64,000 nucleotides of DNA from Prevotella aff. ruminicola Tc2-24 (GCF_900110895.1 NZ_FOIQ01000003.1:361375-425374); one strand, 5' to 3'; numbered from the stretch's first letter, positions 31,441 through 40,843 are shown. A program made the numbers and translations. Notes: a model not told the origin generated them from the sequence alone.

Positions 31441-32361
31441 CTATCCGCCAACGACAACATGGAGCCCGTGAGCTTCCATCTGTGCGGCACAACGCTGCAG
31501 GGTCTCCTCCGACGGAGTACTCATCGGATATCCCTGAGGGTTGTAAGTACTCCACATACGCCGGTGTTTATCTTTGCCGACATCATGATAGGGCAATAGG
31601 TTGACAAAACGCCCGCACTTGTCTCCTGGCGAGGGGAGTCCCTCCAGGAAAAGAGCCGTTTGTTCTATATTCTCCTCGTCGGCATTGACGCCCTCAATCA
31701 AAGGGATGCGGATGCGGAAAGATTTCCCCATCTCAGTCAGGAGACGGATGTTACGTAAGATCAGTTCATTGGGAACACCCGTATACAGACAGTGCTTATG
31801 CGAATCCATCAGCTTCAGGTCGACGAGGAAGAGTTCGCACAAGTCGGCAACAGCCCTTACGACATCAGATGACGCATAGAGCGTGGTATCAACAACACGG
31901 TGCAGTCCACGAGCCCCCAACTCCCTCAAGAGAGCCACGGTATAGTCAGGATGCATCAGCGGTTCACCACCACATAGTGTCACGCCGCCACCACTCTCCT
32001 CCATCACCGCACGCTCCTTCTCAATCTCAGTCATCAGGAGATCCATCGACCATTCCTTGCCACACACCTCCAGAGCTTTCGTTGGGCACTCGTTCGTACA
32101 TGTCTCACAGAGGGAGCATGAGCTCTCCTTCATGCTGATGCCATGAGGGGTCAACGAGAGGAGATGCTGTGGACACACATCAACACAGGTACGGCATCCG
32201 ATACACCTTGATGCCTTATACAACAACTGCGGCTGGGTCGTCCAACCTTCTGGGTTATGACACCATACGCATCTGAGAGGACACCCCTTCAAGAACACGG
32301 TGGTCCGAATACCTGGGCCATCATTGATGGCATACCGTTTGATGTCGAAAACCAGTGCCAT
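31441..32361 (-). CDS. Radical-SAM activase of the glycyl radical enzyme HypD
   Basis: 306-residue AdoMet radical enzyme that installs the glycyl radical on its partner. The ATG at 32361 (MALVFDIKRYAINDGPGIRT) is chosen because it follows the hypD stop by one base (TAG, C, ATG); a longer frame would overlap hypD. Motif CPLRCVWC (Cys27, Cys31, Cys34) binds the SAM cluster; two ferredoxin-like Cys sets follow (CIGCRTCVDVCP at 53-63 and CSLCETCTNECP at 82-92), as in activases of non-PFL glycyl radical enzymes. GGEP motif follows at about 125. Translationally coupled to hypD. Confidence 0.94.
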   Translation of the reverse strand: MALVFDIKRYAINDGPGIRTTVFLKGCPLRCVWCHNPEGWTTQPQLLYKASRCIGCRTCVDVCPQHLLSLTPHGISMKESSCSLCETCTNECPTKALEVCGKEWSMDLLMTEIEKERAVMEESGGGVTLCGGEPLMHPDYTVALLRELGARGLHRVVDTTLYASSDVVRAVADLCELFLVDLKLMDSHKHCLYTGVPNELILRNIRLLTEMGKSFRIRIPLIEGVNADEENIEQTALFLEGLPSPGDKCGRFVNLLPYHDVGKDKHRRMWSTYNPQGYPMSTPSEETLQRCAAQMEAHGLHVVVGG

Positions 32362-32362
32362 C

Positions 32363-34765
32363 CTACATCTCGTCGTTTTCCGTTCTTGCGATAATCTCAT
32401 TCTGCAACTGTTCCGTCATATCATTGAAATAGTCGGAATAACCAGCCACACGTACCAACAAATCCCGGTATTCATCGGGATGCTGCTGCGCATCATGAAG
32501 AGTCGCCGTATCTACGATATTAAACTGAATATGGTGACCGCCAAACTTAAAGTACGTCCGGATGAGTGAGGCAAGCTTCTTCTGGTCCTCCTCCCGTCTC
32601 AGCAAGGCGGGTACAAAGCGCATATTCAACAGGGTTCCACCGCTTTTTGTCTGGTCAAGCTTCCCTAGCGACTTAATAACAGCCGTAGGCCCGTGACTGT
32701 CGGAGCCATGAGCAGGAGAGGTTCCATCACTGATGGCGAAGTGGGCAAAACGTCCGTTGGGCGTGGCACCACATACACTACCGAAATAGTTATGACATGT
32801 CGTACTAAGCATATTCAGTTGCGTCTTACCCCCTCGGGTGTTCGGTCGTCCTTCGATCGCATCCACCAGATCATCATAGACACGCACAGCCACCTTATCA
32901 GCAGTGTCGTCATCGTTGCCAAAGAACGGTGTGTGATTACGGATATACTGACGCATCTTCTCCTCACCCTTCCAGTTAACGGCACAAGCCCTCAGTATCT
33001 CGTCCATCGAATAACGATGATCCTCGAACACATGCTTCTTTAAGGCGGTGAGACAGTCGGTGATCGTCCCCAACCCAGTACACTGGATATAGGTCGTATT
33101 ATACCTGGCACCACCACTATAATAATCCTTCCCCTTCTCGATACAGTCGTCTATATAAAGACTGAGGAACGTTGCCGGGGCATAGAGGGAGAACATCCGT
33201 TCGATGTAATTATTAACCGAGAGTTTCAGATTCACGAAATAGACCATCTGACGATGCCATGCCTCATAGAGCTCATCGAAGGAACTGAACAGACGAGGAT
33301 CACCCGTCTCCAGACCGAGCTTCTTGCCCGTCTCCGGATCAACACCGTTGTTCAGTGTTATCTCCAGAATCTTTGGTGTGTTCAGATAACCCGTCAGCAG
33401 ATAAGCCTCTTTGCCGAAAGCCCCCACCTCGATACAGCCAGAGCAGCCGCCCTCACGAGCATCCTCCAGTGTCTTACCAGCACGTACCATCTCCTTCACA
33501 TAAGTGTCGGGGTTGAACACCGACGGATAGCCATGTCCCTGACGTATCACCTTAATACCTGCGAGCAGAAACTCGTCAGGCGTATTCTCAGCGATATGGA
33601 TGCTCAGACCTGGTTGTAGTTCGTGCAGTTCCTCCTGAACCTCGAGGATCATATATGAGAGTTCGTTCGCGCCACTCTTTCCGTCACGATCCACCCCACC
33701 GATATTGATATTCGTAAAGTCATTATAGGTACCCGACTCCAAGGCTGTCACACCGACCTTCGGGGGTGCGGGTTGGTTGTTGAACTTAATCCACAGACAA
33801 CTGATCAACTCTTTCGCCTGATCACGGGTCAGTGTCCCCTCACGAATACCCTTCTGATAGAACGGGAACAGATGCTGATCGATATGACCAGGGTTCATCG
33901 AATCCCATCCGTTCAGTTCCGTCACCGTACCAAGGTGTACGAACCAGTACATCTGGATGGCCTCCCACAAGTCGCGCGGTGCATGAGCAGGAACCCATCG
34001 ACACACGTCAGCGATCTTCTCCAACTCATTCTTGCGTCGCGGGTCACTCTCCTTGGCGGCCATCTGTTCCGCCAGTTCGGCATGTCGCTCCGCGAAGAGA
34101 ATAGCCGCATCACAAGAGATGGCCATAGCCTCCAGCTCCTGTTGTTTGTCCGTTGCCTCAGGATCGTGAATATAGTCAAGACTGGCGATCCGTCTCTCTA
34201 TCCGAGCCTTCACGTCAAGCAGTCCCTCACGATACATCTTACCATCCATGGCCGTATGACCAGCGGCACGTTGTTCCATAAACTCCGTGAACACACCGGC
34301 ATGATAAGCCTCCTCCCAGGCCTTAGACACATGACCAAAGATACGTTCCCGTTGTGTCTTACCCTTCCAGTAGGGAATCACCACCCGCTCGTAGGTATCG
34401 ATATCCGCCTGACTGATCGAATATGGCTGCAACGGTCGCTCATTCAGCGTATGCAAATCCGCCACACTATGACATGTCAGCTCTGGGAATGTGGAGACAG
34501 CCTTGGGAAGCGGTCCACGTTCACCGACGATCAGTTCATCATCGCCGATATACAAGGTCTTCTTCTTGCAGATCTCATAGAAATTGCGGGCACGCAGCAC
34601 TGCGATGGGCATCGTCCCGTAGTGTTCCTCATAAAAAGCTGTCTCGATAAGGGCCCGTTCTATACTCAACGTCGTGGGGGTGTCGAGAGACAACCGACGC
34701 AGTCGTCTGATACGCTCATTCATACCTCCGTCGTTCTCCGGATATCTGAGATTATTATTAATCAT
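32363..34765 (-). CDS. hypD: Trans-4-hydroxy-L-proline dehydratase (glycyl radical enzyme)
   Basis: Glycyl radical enzyme converting trans-4-hydroxy-L-proline to pyrroline-5-carboxylate, which is then reduced to proline. Starting at MINNNLRYPEND the chain has 800 residues; a start at MNERIRRLRRLSL (34723) is possible. The radical Gly is Gly775 in RVAGYSDYF and the thiyl Cys is Cys444 in GCSGCIEVG, followed by Glu445. With a constant offset of +10, the residues I remember for the C. difficile enzyme (F152, H160, D278, S334, D339, F340, C434, E435, Y450, T645, G765) are all matched here (F162, H170, D288, S344, D349, F350, C444, E445, Y460, T655, G775). This makes HypD much likelier than PFL, choline or glycerol lyases. 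The start of an operon with its activase and an Xaa-Pro aminopeptidase. Confidence 0.93.
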   Translation of the reverse strand: MINNNLRYPENDGGMNERIRRLRRLSLDTPTTLSIERALIETAFYEEHYGTMPIAVLRARNFYEICKKKTLYIGDDELIVGERGPLPKAVSTFPELTCHSVADLHTLNERPLQPYSISQADIDTYERVVIPYWKGKTQRERIFGHVSKAWEEAYHAGVFTEFMEQRAAGHTAMDGKMYREGLLDVKARIERRIASLDYIHDPEATDKQQELEAMAISCDAAILFAERHAELAEQMAAKESDPRRKNELEKIADVCRWVPAHAPRDLWEAIQMYWFVHLGTVTELNGWDSMNPGHIDQHLFPFYQKGIREGTLTRDQAKELISCLWIKFNNQPAPPKVGVTALESGTYNDFTNINIGGVDRDGKSGANELSYMILEVQEELHELQPGLSIHIAENTPDEFLLAGIKVIRQGHGYPSVFNPDTYVKEMVRAGKTLEDAREGGCSGCIEVGAFGKEAYLLTGYLNTPKILEITLNNGVDPETGKKLGLETGDPRLFSSFDELYEAWHRQMVYFVNLKLSVNNYIERMFSLYAPATFLSLYIDDCIEKGKDYYSGGARYNTTYIQCTGLGTITDCLTALKKHVFEDHRYSMDEILRACAVNWKGEEKMRQYIRNHTPFFGNDDDTADKVAVRVYDDLVDAIEGRPNTRGGKTQLNMLSTTCHNYFGSVCGATPNGRFAHFAISDGTSPAHGSDSHGPTAVIKSLGKLDQTKSGGTLLNMRFVPALLRREEDQKKLASLIRTYFKFGGHHIQFNIVDTATLHDAQQHPDEYRDLLVRVAGYSDYFNDMTEQLQNEIIARTENDEM

Positions 34766-34801
34766 TTTAGTTATCTTGGTTGTTTTGCAATATCGAGTTG
34801 G

Positions 34802-34827
34802 CAAAGATATAAAATAAGTGGCACAAA
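34802..34827 (-). promoter_or_regulatory. Promoter of the hypD operon
   Basis: TATCTTTG (34802-34809) on the minus strand with a TTTG upstream (34824-34827), spacing 14 nt, shorter than usual. The start of transcription would be near 34795, leaving about 30 nt before the MINNN start. This position shows the open frame upstream of 34765 is not coding. Confidence 0.6.
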
Positions 34828-34883
34828 TTACGTGGATTAACACAGATTAATAATAAAAAAAGACTGAATATTCGCTTTTTTTG

Positions 34884-34891
34884 TACCTTTG
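34884..34891 (+). promoter_or_regulatory. -7 box of the mdh promoter
   Basis: TACCTTTG, followed by GCAGC, 40 nt before the mdh start; it stands back to back with the hypD promoter in a 166-nt divergent region. Confidence 0.65.
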
Positions 34892-34931
34892 CAGCACTTT
34901 TTGATATAACAAGGATTATAATAATACAATT

Positions 34932-35918
34932 ATGGCATTCTTAACAAACGAAAAACTGGTTATCGTCGGTGCTGGCGGTATGATCGGTTCAAACATGGTG
35001 CAGAGCGTTCTGATGCTCGGCCTCACTCCAAACATTTGTCTGTACGATATCTACGAACCCGGCGTTCATGGCGTTTACGACGAGATGTGTCACTGTGCTT
35101 TCCCTGGCGCAAACATCTCATACACCGTTGACCCCGCCGAGGCTTTCACTGGTGCTAAGTACATTATCTCTTCTGGCGGTGCTCCTCGTAAGGAGGGTAT
35201 GACCCGCGAAGACCTGCTCAAGGGCAACTGCAAGATCGCTGCCGAGTTTGGCGAGAACATCAAGAAGTACTGCCCCGACGTGAAGCACGTGGTGGTGATC
35301 TTCAACCCCGCTGACGTTACCGCTCTGACAGCTCTGATCCATTCAGGTCTGAAGCCCAACCAGCTGACCTCTCTGGCCGCCCTCGACTCTACCCGTCTGC
35401 AGCAGCAGCTCGCTCAGGAGTTCGGCGTTCGTCAGGACAAGGTTACCAATGCCTACACCTACGGCGGTCATGGTGAGCAGATGGCAGTATTCGCCAGCAA
35501 GGCTCTCATCGACGGCAAGCCCCTCTCTGAGCTCCCTCTCACCGACGAGCGTTGGGCAGAGATCAAGCACATGACCACACAGGGTGGTAGCAACATCATC
35601 AAGCTCCGTGGTCGTTCTTCATTCCAGAGCCCGGCTTATCAGGCTGTGAAGATGATCGAGGGTGCCATGGGCGGTGAGCCCTTTAAGTGGCCTGCAGGTT
35701 GCTATGTCAACGCCTACGGCTTCAAGAACGTGATGATGGCTATGCCGACCGTTATCGACAAGGACGGTGTTCACTTCACTCAGCCCGAGGGTACTGCTGA
35801 GGAGATGGCTGCCCTTCAGGCTTCTTACGAGCACCTGCAGAAGATGCGCGACGAGATCATCAGTCTTGACATCATCCCAGCCGTGGATGACTGGAAATCT
35901 GAGAACCCGAACCTCTAA
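34932..35918 (+). CDS. mdh: Malate dehydrogenase (LDH/MDH superfamily)
   Basis: NAD-dependent oxidoreductase of the lactate/malate dehydrogenase superfamily, interconverting malate and oxaloacetate in the fermentative succinate pathway of this group. 328 residues: Rossmann motif VIVGAGGMIGSNM (residues 10-22), substrate loop GGAPRKEGMTREDLL, NPADV, and the active-site histidine in TYGGHGEQM (about residue 180). Substrate choice is inferred from family and phylum; a lactate enzyme is less likely. Codon use is very biased toward C-ending codons, like the ribosomal genes, suggesting high expression. Followed by a strong terminator. Confidence 0.9.
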   Translation: MAFLTNEKLVIVGAGGMIGSNMVQSVLMLGLTPNICLYDIYEPGVHGVYDEMCHCAFPGANISYTVDPAEAFTGAKYIISSGGAPRKEGMTREDLLKGNCKIAAEFGENIKKYCPDVKHVVVIFNPADVTALTALIHSGLKPNQLTSLAALDSTRLQQQLAQEFGVRQDKVTNAYTYGGHGEQMAVFASKALIDGKPLSELPLTDERWAEIKHMTTQGGSNIIKLRGRSSFQSPAYQAVKMIEGAMGGEPFKWPAGCYVNAYGFKNVMMAMPTVIDKDGVHFTQPEGTAEEMAALQASYEHLQKMRDEIISLDIIPAVDDWKSENPNL

Positions 35919-35932
35919 GCGGTTTCATCATA

Positions 35933-35967
35933 GAGCAGTATGGTTCGCCATACTGCTCTTTTTTTTT
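35933..35967 (+). terminator. Terminator after mdh
   Basis: Perfect 11-bp stem (35933-35943 with 35948-35958) closed by a TTCG tetraloop and followed by nine T. It sits inside the 56-nt gap to the next gene, whose start codon is 8 nt beyond, so readthrough is the likely source of its expression. Confidence 0.95.
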
Positions 35968-35974
35968 GTTCACT

Positions 35975-36490
35975 ATGGCTTTAATAAAGAGTTACAGAGG
36001 TCTGACGCCTAAATGGGGCAAGGACTGTTATTTCAGTGAGAACGCCACGATCATCGGTGATGTGACGATGGGTGACGAGTGTTCCGTATGGTTCAACGCC
36101 GTTGTCAGAGGCGACGTGGCCCCTATCACGATAGGTAACTGCACGAACATCCAGGACGGCAGTTGTGTTCACGTGACCCATGAGACCGGTCCTACGCATA
36201 TCGGCAACTATGTCACTATCGGACATAATGTGACCGTTCATGCCTGCACCATTCACGACAATGCGCTCATCGGCATGGGATCCACCCTACTCGACAACTG
36301 TGAGATCGGTGAAGGCAGCATCGTAGCCGCAGGGGCTTTGGTACTCCAGAACACGAAGATTCCCGCAGGCGAGATCTGGGGCGGTGTACCTGCCAAATAC
36401 ATCAAGCCTGTCCGCCCTGGTCAGACCGACAACGCCAAGCACTACGTAGAGTACGCCAAGCACTACTTAGAAGAAGGGAAAGATTCTTAA
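35975..36490 (+). CDS. Gamma-carbonic-anhydrase-like hexapeptide-repeat protein
   Basis: 171-residue left-handed beta-helix protein of the YrdA/PaaY/gamma-carbonic anhydrase group. ATG at 35975 gives MALIKSYRGLTPKWGKDC. Hexapeptide repeats run through about residues 25-140; metal-type histidines appear in VHVTHE, TIGHNV and VHAC, and the Arg/Asp pair in VVRGDV. Probable metalloenzyme (CO2 hydration or thioester-related), exact reaction unknown. Starts 8 nt after the mdh terminator T run. Confidence 0.88.
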   Translation: MALIKSYRGLTPKWGKDCYFSENATIIGDVTMGDECSVWFNAVVRGDVAPITIGNCTNIQDGSCVHVTHETGPTHIGNYVTIGHNVTVHACTIHDNALIGMGSTLLDNCEIGEGSIVAAGALVLQNTKIPAGEIWGGVPAKYIKPVRPGQTDNAKHYVEYAKHYLEEGKDS

Positions 36491-36525
36491 CAAACGGGCT
36501 CGTAATACGAGCATATTCGTCAGCT

Positions 36526-36568
36526 AACGGTCCAAAGGTCGCAAATATGCAAGTTTTGGACCGTTTTT
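36526..36568 (+). terminator. Terminator-like hairpin after the hexapeptide-repeat gene
   Basis: 11-bp stem (36526-36536 with 36555-36565), 18-nt loop, then a short T run. A second small dyad, GCTCGTA-A-TACGAGC (36498-36512), lies between it and the stop codon. Confidence 0.7.
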
Positions 36569-36614
36569 GTAACACACTAACAATCTGCAAGTTACGTAAA
36601 CGTCTCAGATAGGT

Positions 36615-36770
36615 GGCATCTTTGGGTCATAGAAATATCGTCTATCACTCATTGAAACGGCATCTACGAGTCATGGAGACGTCATCTTTCACTAGATAGA
36701 TGACGTCTCCATGACTCGTAAGTCCTATCCGAACAACCCGTAGATGACGTCTGAACGAGTGAAAGAAGCC
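36615..36770. repeat. Seven-unit 22-bp repeat array with inverted half
   Basis: Four units in one direction (36615-36636, 36637-36658, 36659-36680, 36681-36702) follow the pattern GGCATCTnnnnGTCATnGAAAC. After two bases, three units in the opposite direction (36705-36726, 36727-36748, 36749-36770) fit the same pattern when reversed. The centre forms a perfect 23-bp stem with a 10-nt loop (36665-36687 with 36698-36720). No gene is seen in 36491-36881. Confidence 0.8.
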
Positions 36771-36812
36771 ATCGATACTAAAACAAGTCATCATCGACTA
36801 CAAGAAGAGCGA

Positions 36813-36862
36813 AAAAAGGCCTCTCCGCCACTCTAGATCGAGCAAATGGAGAGGCACTTTTT
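36813..36862. terminator. Two-way terminator between the array and the phosphoesterase gene
   Basis: 8-bp stem (36820-36827 with 36849-36856) flanked by A6 on the left and T7 on the right, so it can work in both directions. On the minus strand it lies just past the phosphoesterase stop at 36882. Confidence 0.8.
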
Positions 36863-36881
36863 TTGGCATATAATCTTTACA

Positions 36882-37988
36882 TTAGTTACTGATGGTGGCC
36901 ACGACATATTCGCTCTGTGTACCGATGCGGAACTTGCCGCCCCAGATACCGAGACCGGAAGAAACATAATACTGGGTGTGGCCACGGTGACAGGTCCCCC
37001 ACGAACATTCATAGATGGCATCGGTAATCCATGAGATAGGCCAAACCTGTCCACGATGAGTATGACCACTTAGTTGGAAGTCGACACCTGCCACCTCACT
37101 ATGCTCCAGATGGTATGGCTGGTGATCGAGTACGATGATATAGGGCGACTGCCGGCACATGGTCGTCAACTGCTCACGACCGCCCATCAGCTTGTGGACA
37201 GACTTACGGTTTCTGTTGGAACGATCATCACGGCCAATAATAACGATAGAGCTATCGACAACAGCAGCCTCATCGATGAGCAGACGGATGCCGGCATCAT
37301 GATAGAACTGCCGCGCCTGAGGCTCACCTGAGAAATACTCATGATTACCCAGACAGGCGTAAACGGGCGCCTTCAGTCTGTGGAACTCCTCGGCCATCCT
37401 CTCCTCCACGAGTGGACGGATACTGCCATCGATGATATCACCTGCTATCAGGATGAAGTCCGGCTTCTCCTCATTGATCATATCAACCCATCGGGCCAGT
37501 TCTTTCCGGGTGTTGTGATAGCCCAGATGCAGGTCGCTCGCCATCACTACCTTATATGTTCTCGCCAACGACTTTGACGATTTCAGTTCCAACGGCACAC
37601 GGACCTTGTTCTTATAATGCATATTCCCATAAAGGAACAGACCAAAGATCAAGATAAAGACAATCAGAGAGGTATAGCCATTGTGGCAGACGACGGTCTT
37701 CGGTACCAGACGGAACAATCGTCCCAGATCAAAGACCAGGAAGATGACAACCAGATATAAGATGACGAAGAGCGATGATGTCCCGATCTCATAGGCCGTC
37801 TGAGCTACGGGAAGCGGCAGATGCTCGAACGACCGCCGGAAATGCAGGAACAGCAAGACTATACAGAAGACACCTGCTGCAATGACCATCGATTTCCAAA
37901 AAGTCGATAAGGGAAGCAACACCCATATATGCCATGCTATATAGGCGACAGACAGAACGGGCAAGACCCAGAAAAGAAACATCCACAT
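36882..37988 (-). CDS. Membrane-anchored metallophosphoesterase (YkuE/YaeI-like)
   Basis: ATG at 37988 gives 368 residues (a GTG three codons upstream is possible). Four hydrophobic segments occupy about residues 2-135 (two starting WMFLFWVLPVL and VIAAGVFCIVLLF, two more before residue 130); the rest is a calcineurin-like phosphoesterase domain with DLHLG (about 155), GDIID, GNHEYF and GHTHRGQ metal motifs. Substrate unknown; related proteins act on membrane lipids such as UDP-diacylglucosamine or phosphatidate. Third gene of the gltX-waaA unit, fitting an envelope role. Confidence 0.85.
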   Translation of the reverse strand: MWMFLFWVLPVLSVAYIAWHIWVLLPLSTFWKSMVIAAGVFCIVLLFLHFRRSFEHLPLPVAQTAYEIGTSSLFVILYLVVIFLVFDLGRLFRLVPKTVVCHNGYTSLIVFILIFGLFLYGNMHYKNKVRVPLELKSSKSLARTYKVVMASDLHLGYHNTRKELARWVDMINEEKPDFILIAGDIIDGSIRPLVEERMAEEFHRLKAPVYACLGNHEYFSGEPQARQFYHDAGIRLLIDEAAVVDSSIVIIGRDDRSNRNRKSVHKLMGGREQLTTMCRQSPYIIVLDHQPYHLEHSEVAGVDFQLSGHTHRGQVWPISWITDAIYECSWGTCHRGHTQYYVSSGLGIWGGKFRIGTQSEYVVATISN

Positions 37989-38060
37989 ATTTCTCACTCT
38001 TTAGTCGGTGAATCTCGTCGACGGAGAAGCGCTATCGGGCAACAGACGACACGATCAGGT

Positions 38061-39287
38061 TTACAGATCTGCCGCAACACTCGCAAGCACCTTTTCCGTG
38101 GCACCGGCCTGACCCTTGACATAGCTGCCGGCACGCTGGCCTGCCTCTCTCATGGCAGACGGGTCGGCGACGAAACTGTCCATCTGTTGCTGGAAAGCTT
38201 CATAACCGACTATCTCGAAGCCACCGGCACACGCCTTGAGTTCCTGAGCCTCCTGGAACTTCTGATTGTTCGGGCCAAAGAATACAGGCACGTCCCAGAC
38301 GGCAGCCTCCGGCAGGTTATGAATGCCAACGCCGAAACCGCCTCCGACATAGGCCACCTCACCATAATGATAGATACTGGAAAGCAGACCGTAGCAGTCG
38401 ATGATCAACACCTCGGCATCACGCACATCCGCCTCCGAAGTCTTTGTGTAACGGACGACGGTACGCCCTTCCAACAGCTTCTCTATCTGCTGGAGATGAT
38501 CTTCACCGATAACATGTGGTGCGATGATCAGCTTCCAGTCGCGGTGCAGATTAAAATATGGAATAAAGATCTCCTCATCAGGTTGCCAAGAGGAACCGGC
38601 AACAAAGGTCTTCTTCCCGTCTACGAATGCCTCAACAACAGGCAACTGCTTGGCTGCTTCCTTGATCTGAAGGACACGGTCGAAACGGGTGTCACCCACG
38701 ATCGTGACGGACGTAATGCCGATCTTCGCCAACAGACGCTTGCTCTCCTCGTTCTGCACAAAGAAGTGTGTAAAACAGTTGAGCACCCGACCGTACTGAG
38801 AGCCATACCACTTAAAGAACACCTGGTCCGGACGGAAGATGCTCGACACACTATAGACGGGTACATGTCTGTGCTTCAGGATATGCAGGTAGTTGTACCA
38901 GAACTCGTACTTGATGAAAAACGCCATGACCGGCCGTATCGTCCGAAGGAATCGACGTGCATTCGTGATCGTATCCAACGGCAGATAGGTGATGATGTCG
39001 GCGCCCTCATAGTTCTTGCGCACTTCGTAACCCGACGGTGAGAAGAATGTCAACAGGATCTTATATTCCGGATGGTCGCGGCGCAACTGCTCCATCAGCG
39101 GGCGCCCCTGTTCAAACTCACCGAGCGAAGCCGCATGGAACCACACATACTTCGCCTGGGGATCAACCTTCTCACGAAGAATGCGGAAGGCGTCACGCTC
39201 ACCGCGCCACATCTTACGCACCTTCGGATTGAAGCGGCTATAGATAGCCACACCCAGAAGATAGAGATATATAATCAGATTATACAT
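38061..39287 (-). CDS. waaA: 3-deoxy-D-manno-octulosonic acid transferase (KdtA/WaaA)
   Basis: Kdo transferase (GT30 family), inner-membrane enzyme that adds Kdo from CMP-Kdo to lipid A. 408 residues: N-terminal membrane anchor (MYNLIIYLYLLGVAIYSRF), catalytic Glu region in HAASLGEFEQGRPL, GT-B second half with FVAGSSWQPDEE, GGGFGVGIHNLPEAAVW and GPNNQKFQEA. Start is 3 nt from the gltX stop, so translation is coupled. Together with the phosphoesterase it points to an outer-membrane lipopolysaccharide. Confidence 0.95.
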   Translation of the reverse strand: MYNLIIYLYLLGVAIYSRFNPKVRKMWRGERDAFRILREKVDPQAKYVWFHAASLGEFEQGRPLMEQLRRDHPEYKILLTFFSPSGYEVRKNYEGADIITYLPLDTITNARRFLRTIRPVMAFFIKYEFWYNYLHILKHRHVPVYSVSSIFRPDQVFFKWYGSQYGRVLNCFTHFFVQNEESKRLLAKIGITSVTIVGDTRFDRVLQIKEAAKQLPVVEAFVDGKKTFVAGSSWQPDEEIFIPYFNLHRDWKLIIAPHVIGEDHLQQIEKLLEGRTVVRYTKTSEADVRDAEVLIIDCYGLLSSIYHYGEVAYVGGGFGVGIHNLPEAAVWDVPVFFGPNNQKFQEAQELKACAGGFEIVGYEAFQQQMDSFVADPSAMREAGQRAGSYVKGQAGATEKVLASVAADL

Positions 39288-39290
39288 TGA

Positions 39291-40808
39291 TTATCCAAGT
39301 ACTTCAATGGCACGTTTCATTCTACGGATTGTCTCCTCTTTACCGAGGAAAGCAGAGATGTCGAACATACCCGGTCCCTTACCCTCGCCAACGAGCGTGA
39401 GGCGCCAAGCGTTCATCACATTACCAAGCTTATATTCTTTCTGCTCCACCCACTCATGGACGATACGCTCCTGATTCTCCAGAGAGAAGTCATCAATGCT
39501 TTCCAAAACTGCCATCAACTCTGTCATCACCTGAGCCGAGTCGTCCTTCCAACGCTTCTTGGCCGTCTTCTCATCATACTCAGTAGGAGCTACGAAGAAG
39601 AACGAGCACAAAGGCCAGAGCTCCTTGACAAACGATACACGATCCTTCATCATAGACGTAACAGCCACGACACGCTCCAGTGTCTCGTCAGAACAGTGTT
39701 CCTTGACGATCGGGAAGAACAACTGAGCAATCTCCTCATTAGACTTCTTCAGGATATACTCATGGTTGAACCAGATACCCTTCTCGTAGGCGAACCGTGC
39801 GCCGGCCTTTGAACACTTTGAGATATCGAAAAGAGGAACCAACTCATCAAGTGTAAACAACTCCTGCTCCGTACCGGGGTTCCATCCTAACAAGGCCAGG
39901 AAGTTGATGACGGCCTCAGGGAAATAGCCCTGCTCACGATAGCCACTCGACACCTCACCGGTCTTCGGGTCGTGCCATTCCAAGGGGAACACAGGGAAGC
40001 CAAGACGGTCGCCATCACGCTTCGACAGTTTTCCCTTACCATCGGGCTTCAGCAGCAACGGGAGATGCGCGAACTGCGGCATCGTCTCTTCCCAGCCAAA
40101 AGCCTGATACAGGAGCACATGCAAAGGGGCACTAGGCAACCACTCCTCACCACGGATCACATGAGAGATCTCCATCAGATGATCGTCCACGATATTCGCC
40201 AGATGATACGTAGGCAACTGGTCTGCGCTCTTAAAAAGCACCTTGTCGTCGAGGATATCCGTCTTCACACGAACCTCACCGCGGATCAGGTCGTTTACCA
40301 ACACCTCCTGACCGGCTTCTATCTTGAAGCGAACCACGTACTGATGACCTTCGGCAATCAGTCGTTCCACCTCATCCTTCGGGAGGGTCAGTGAGTTACG
40401 CATCTTGCCACGGGTATGACAATCATACTGGAAGTTCGTTATCTCCTGACGCTTTGCCTCCAGTTCCTCTGGCGTATCAAAAGCGATATAGGCCTTGCCG
40501 GCATCCAGCAGCTGCTGCACATACTCTTTGTAAATAGCACGACGCTCACTCTGACGATACGGCCCCTTGTCGCCACCGAAAGAGACGCCCTCGTCGAACT
40601 GAATGCCCAACCACTTGAATGACTCGATGATATATTCCTCAGCTCCGGGAACGAAGCGGTTGGAGTCGGTGTCCTCGATACGGAACACCAGATCGCCGCC
40701 ATGCTGACGGGCAAACAGATAATTATACAGGGCGGTACGAACGCCACCAATATGCAAGGCTCCAGTAGGACTAGGAGCAAATCGGACTCTTACTCTTCTT
40801 TCTGACAT
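39291..40808 (-). CDS. gltX: Glutamyl-tRNA synthetase
   Basis: Class I synthetase charging tRNA-Glu (and tRNA-Gln where GatCAB is used). 505 residues: N-terminal [20 protein letters not shown] (HIGH signature as HIGG), [11 protein letters not shown], and the second signature [11 protein letters not shown] (about residue 262). C-terminal anticodon domain ends [15 protein letters not shown]. First gene of gltX-waaA-phosphoesterase, with its own promoter. Confidence 0.97.
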   Translation of the reverse strand: MSERRVRVRFAPSPTGALHIGGVRTALYNYLFARQHGGDLVFRIEDTDSNRFVPGAEEYIIESFKWLGIQFDEGVSFGGDKGPYRQSERRAIYKEYVQQLLDAGKAYIAFDTPEELEAKRQEITNFQYDCHTRGKMRNSLTLPKDEVERLIAEGHQYVVRFKIEAGQEVLVNDLIRGEVRVKTDILDDKVLFKSADQLPTYHLANIVDDHLMEISHVIRGEEWLPSAPLHVLLYQAFGWEETMPQFAHLPLLLKPDGKGKLSKRDGDRLGFPVFPLEWHDPKTGEVSSGYREQGYFPEAVINFLALLGWNPGTEQELFTLDELVPLFDISKCSKAGARFAYEKGIWFNHEYILKKSNEEIAQLFFPIVKEHCSDETLERVVAVTSMMKDRVSFVKELWPLCSFFFVAPTEYDEKTAKKRWKDDSAQVMTELMAVLESIDDFSLENQERIVHEWVEQKEYKLGNVMNAWRLTLVGEGKGPGMFDISAFLGKEETIRRMKRAIEVLG

Positions 40809-40827
40809 TGTTTCGTTAATTTGCCTG

Positions 40828-40835
40828 CAAAATTA
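40828..40835 (-). promoter_or_regulatory. -7 box of the gltX promoter
   Basis: TAATTTTG on the minus strand, 20 nt upstream of the gltX start. No clear TTTG -33 element; that region is the heptad repeat shared with the opposite promoter. Confidence 0.5.
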
Positions 40836-40843
40836 CGAAATAA

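Noticed and set aside
32363..34765. Pyruvate formate-lyase
   Set aside because: The paired Cys-Cys of PFL is missing; instead GCIE and the set of hydroxyproline-dehydratase residues are present.
33773..34840. Plus-strand frame of 355 codons
   Set aside because: Antisense to hypD, which is clearly the real gene by its active-site residues.
37929..39041. Plus-strand frame of 370 codons
   Set aside because: Antisense to waaA and the phosphoesterase N-terminus; composition is that of a shadow frame.
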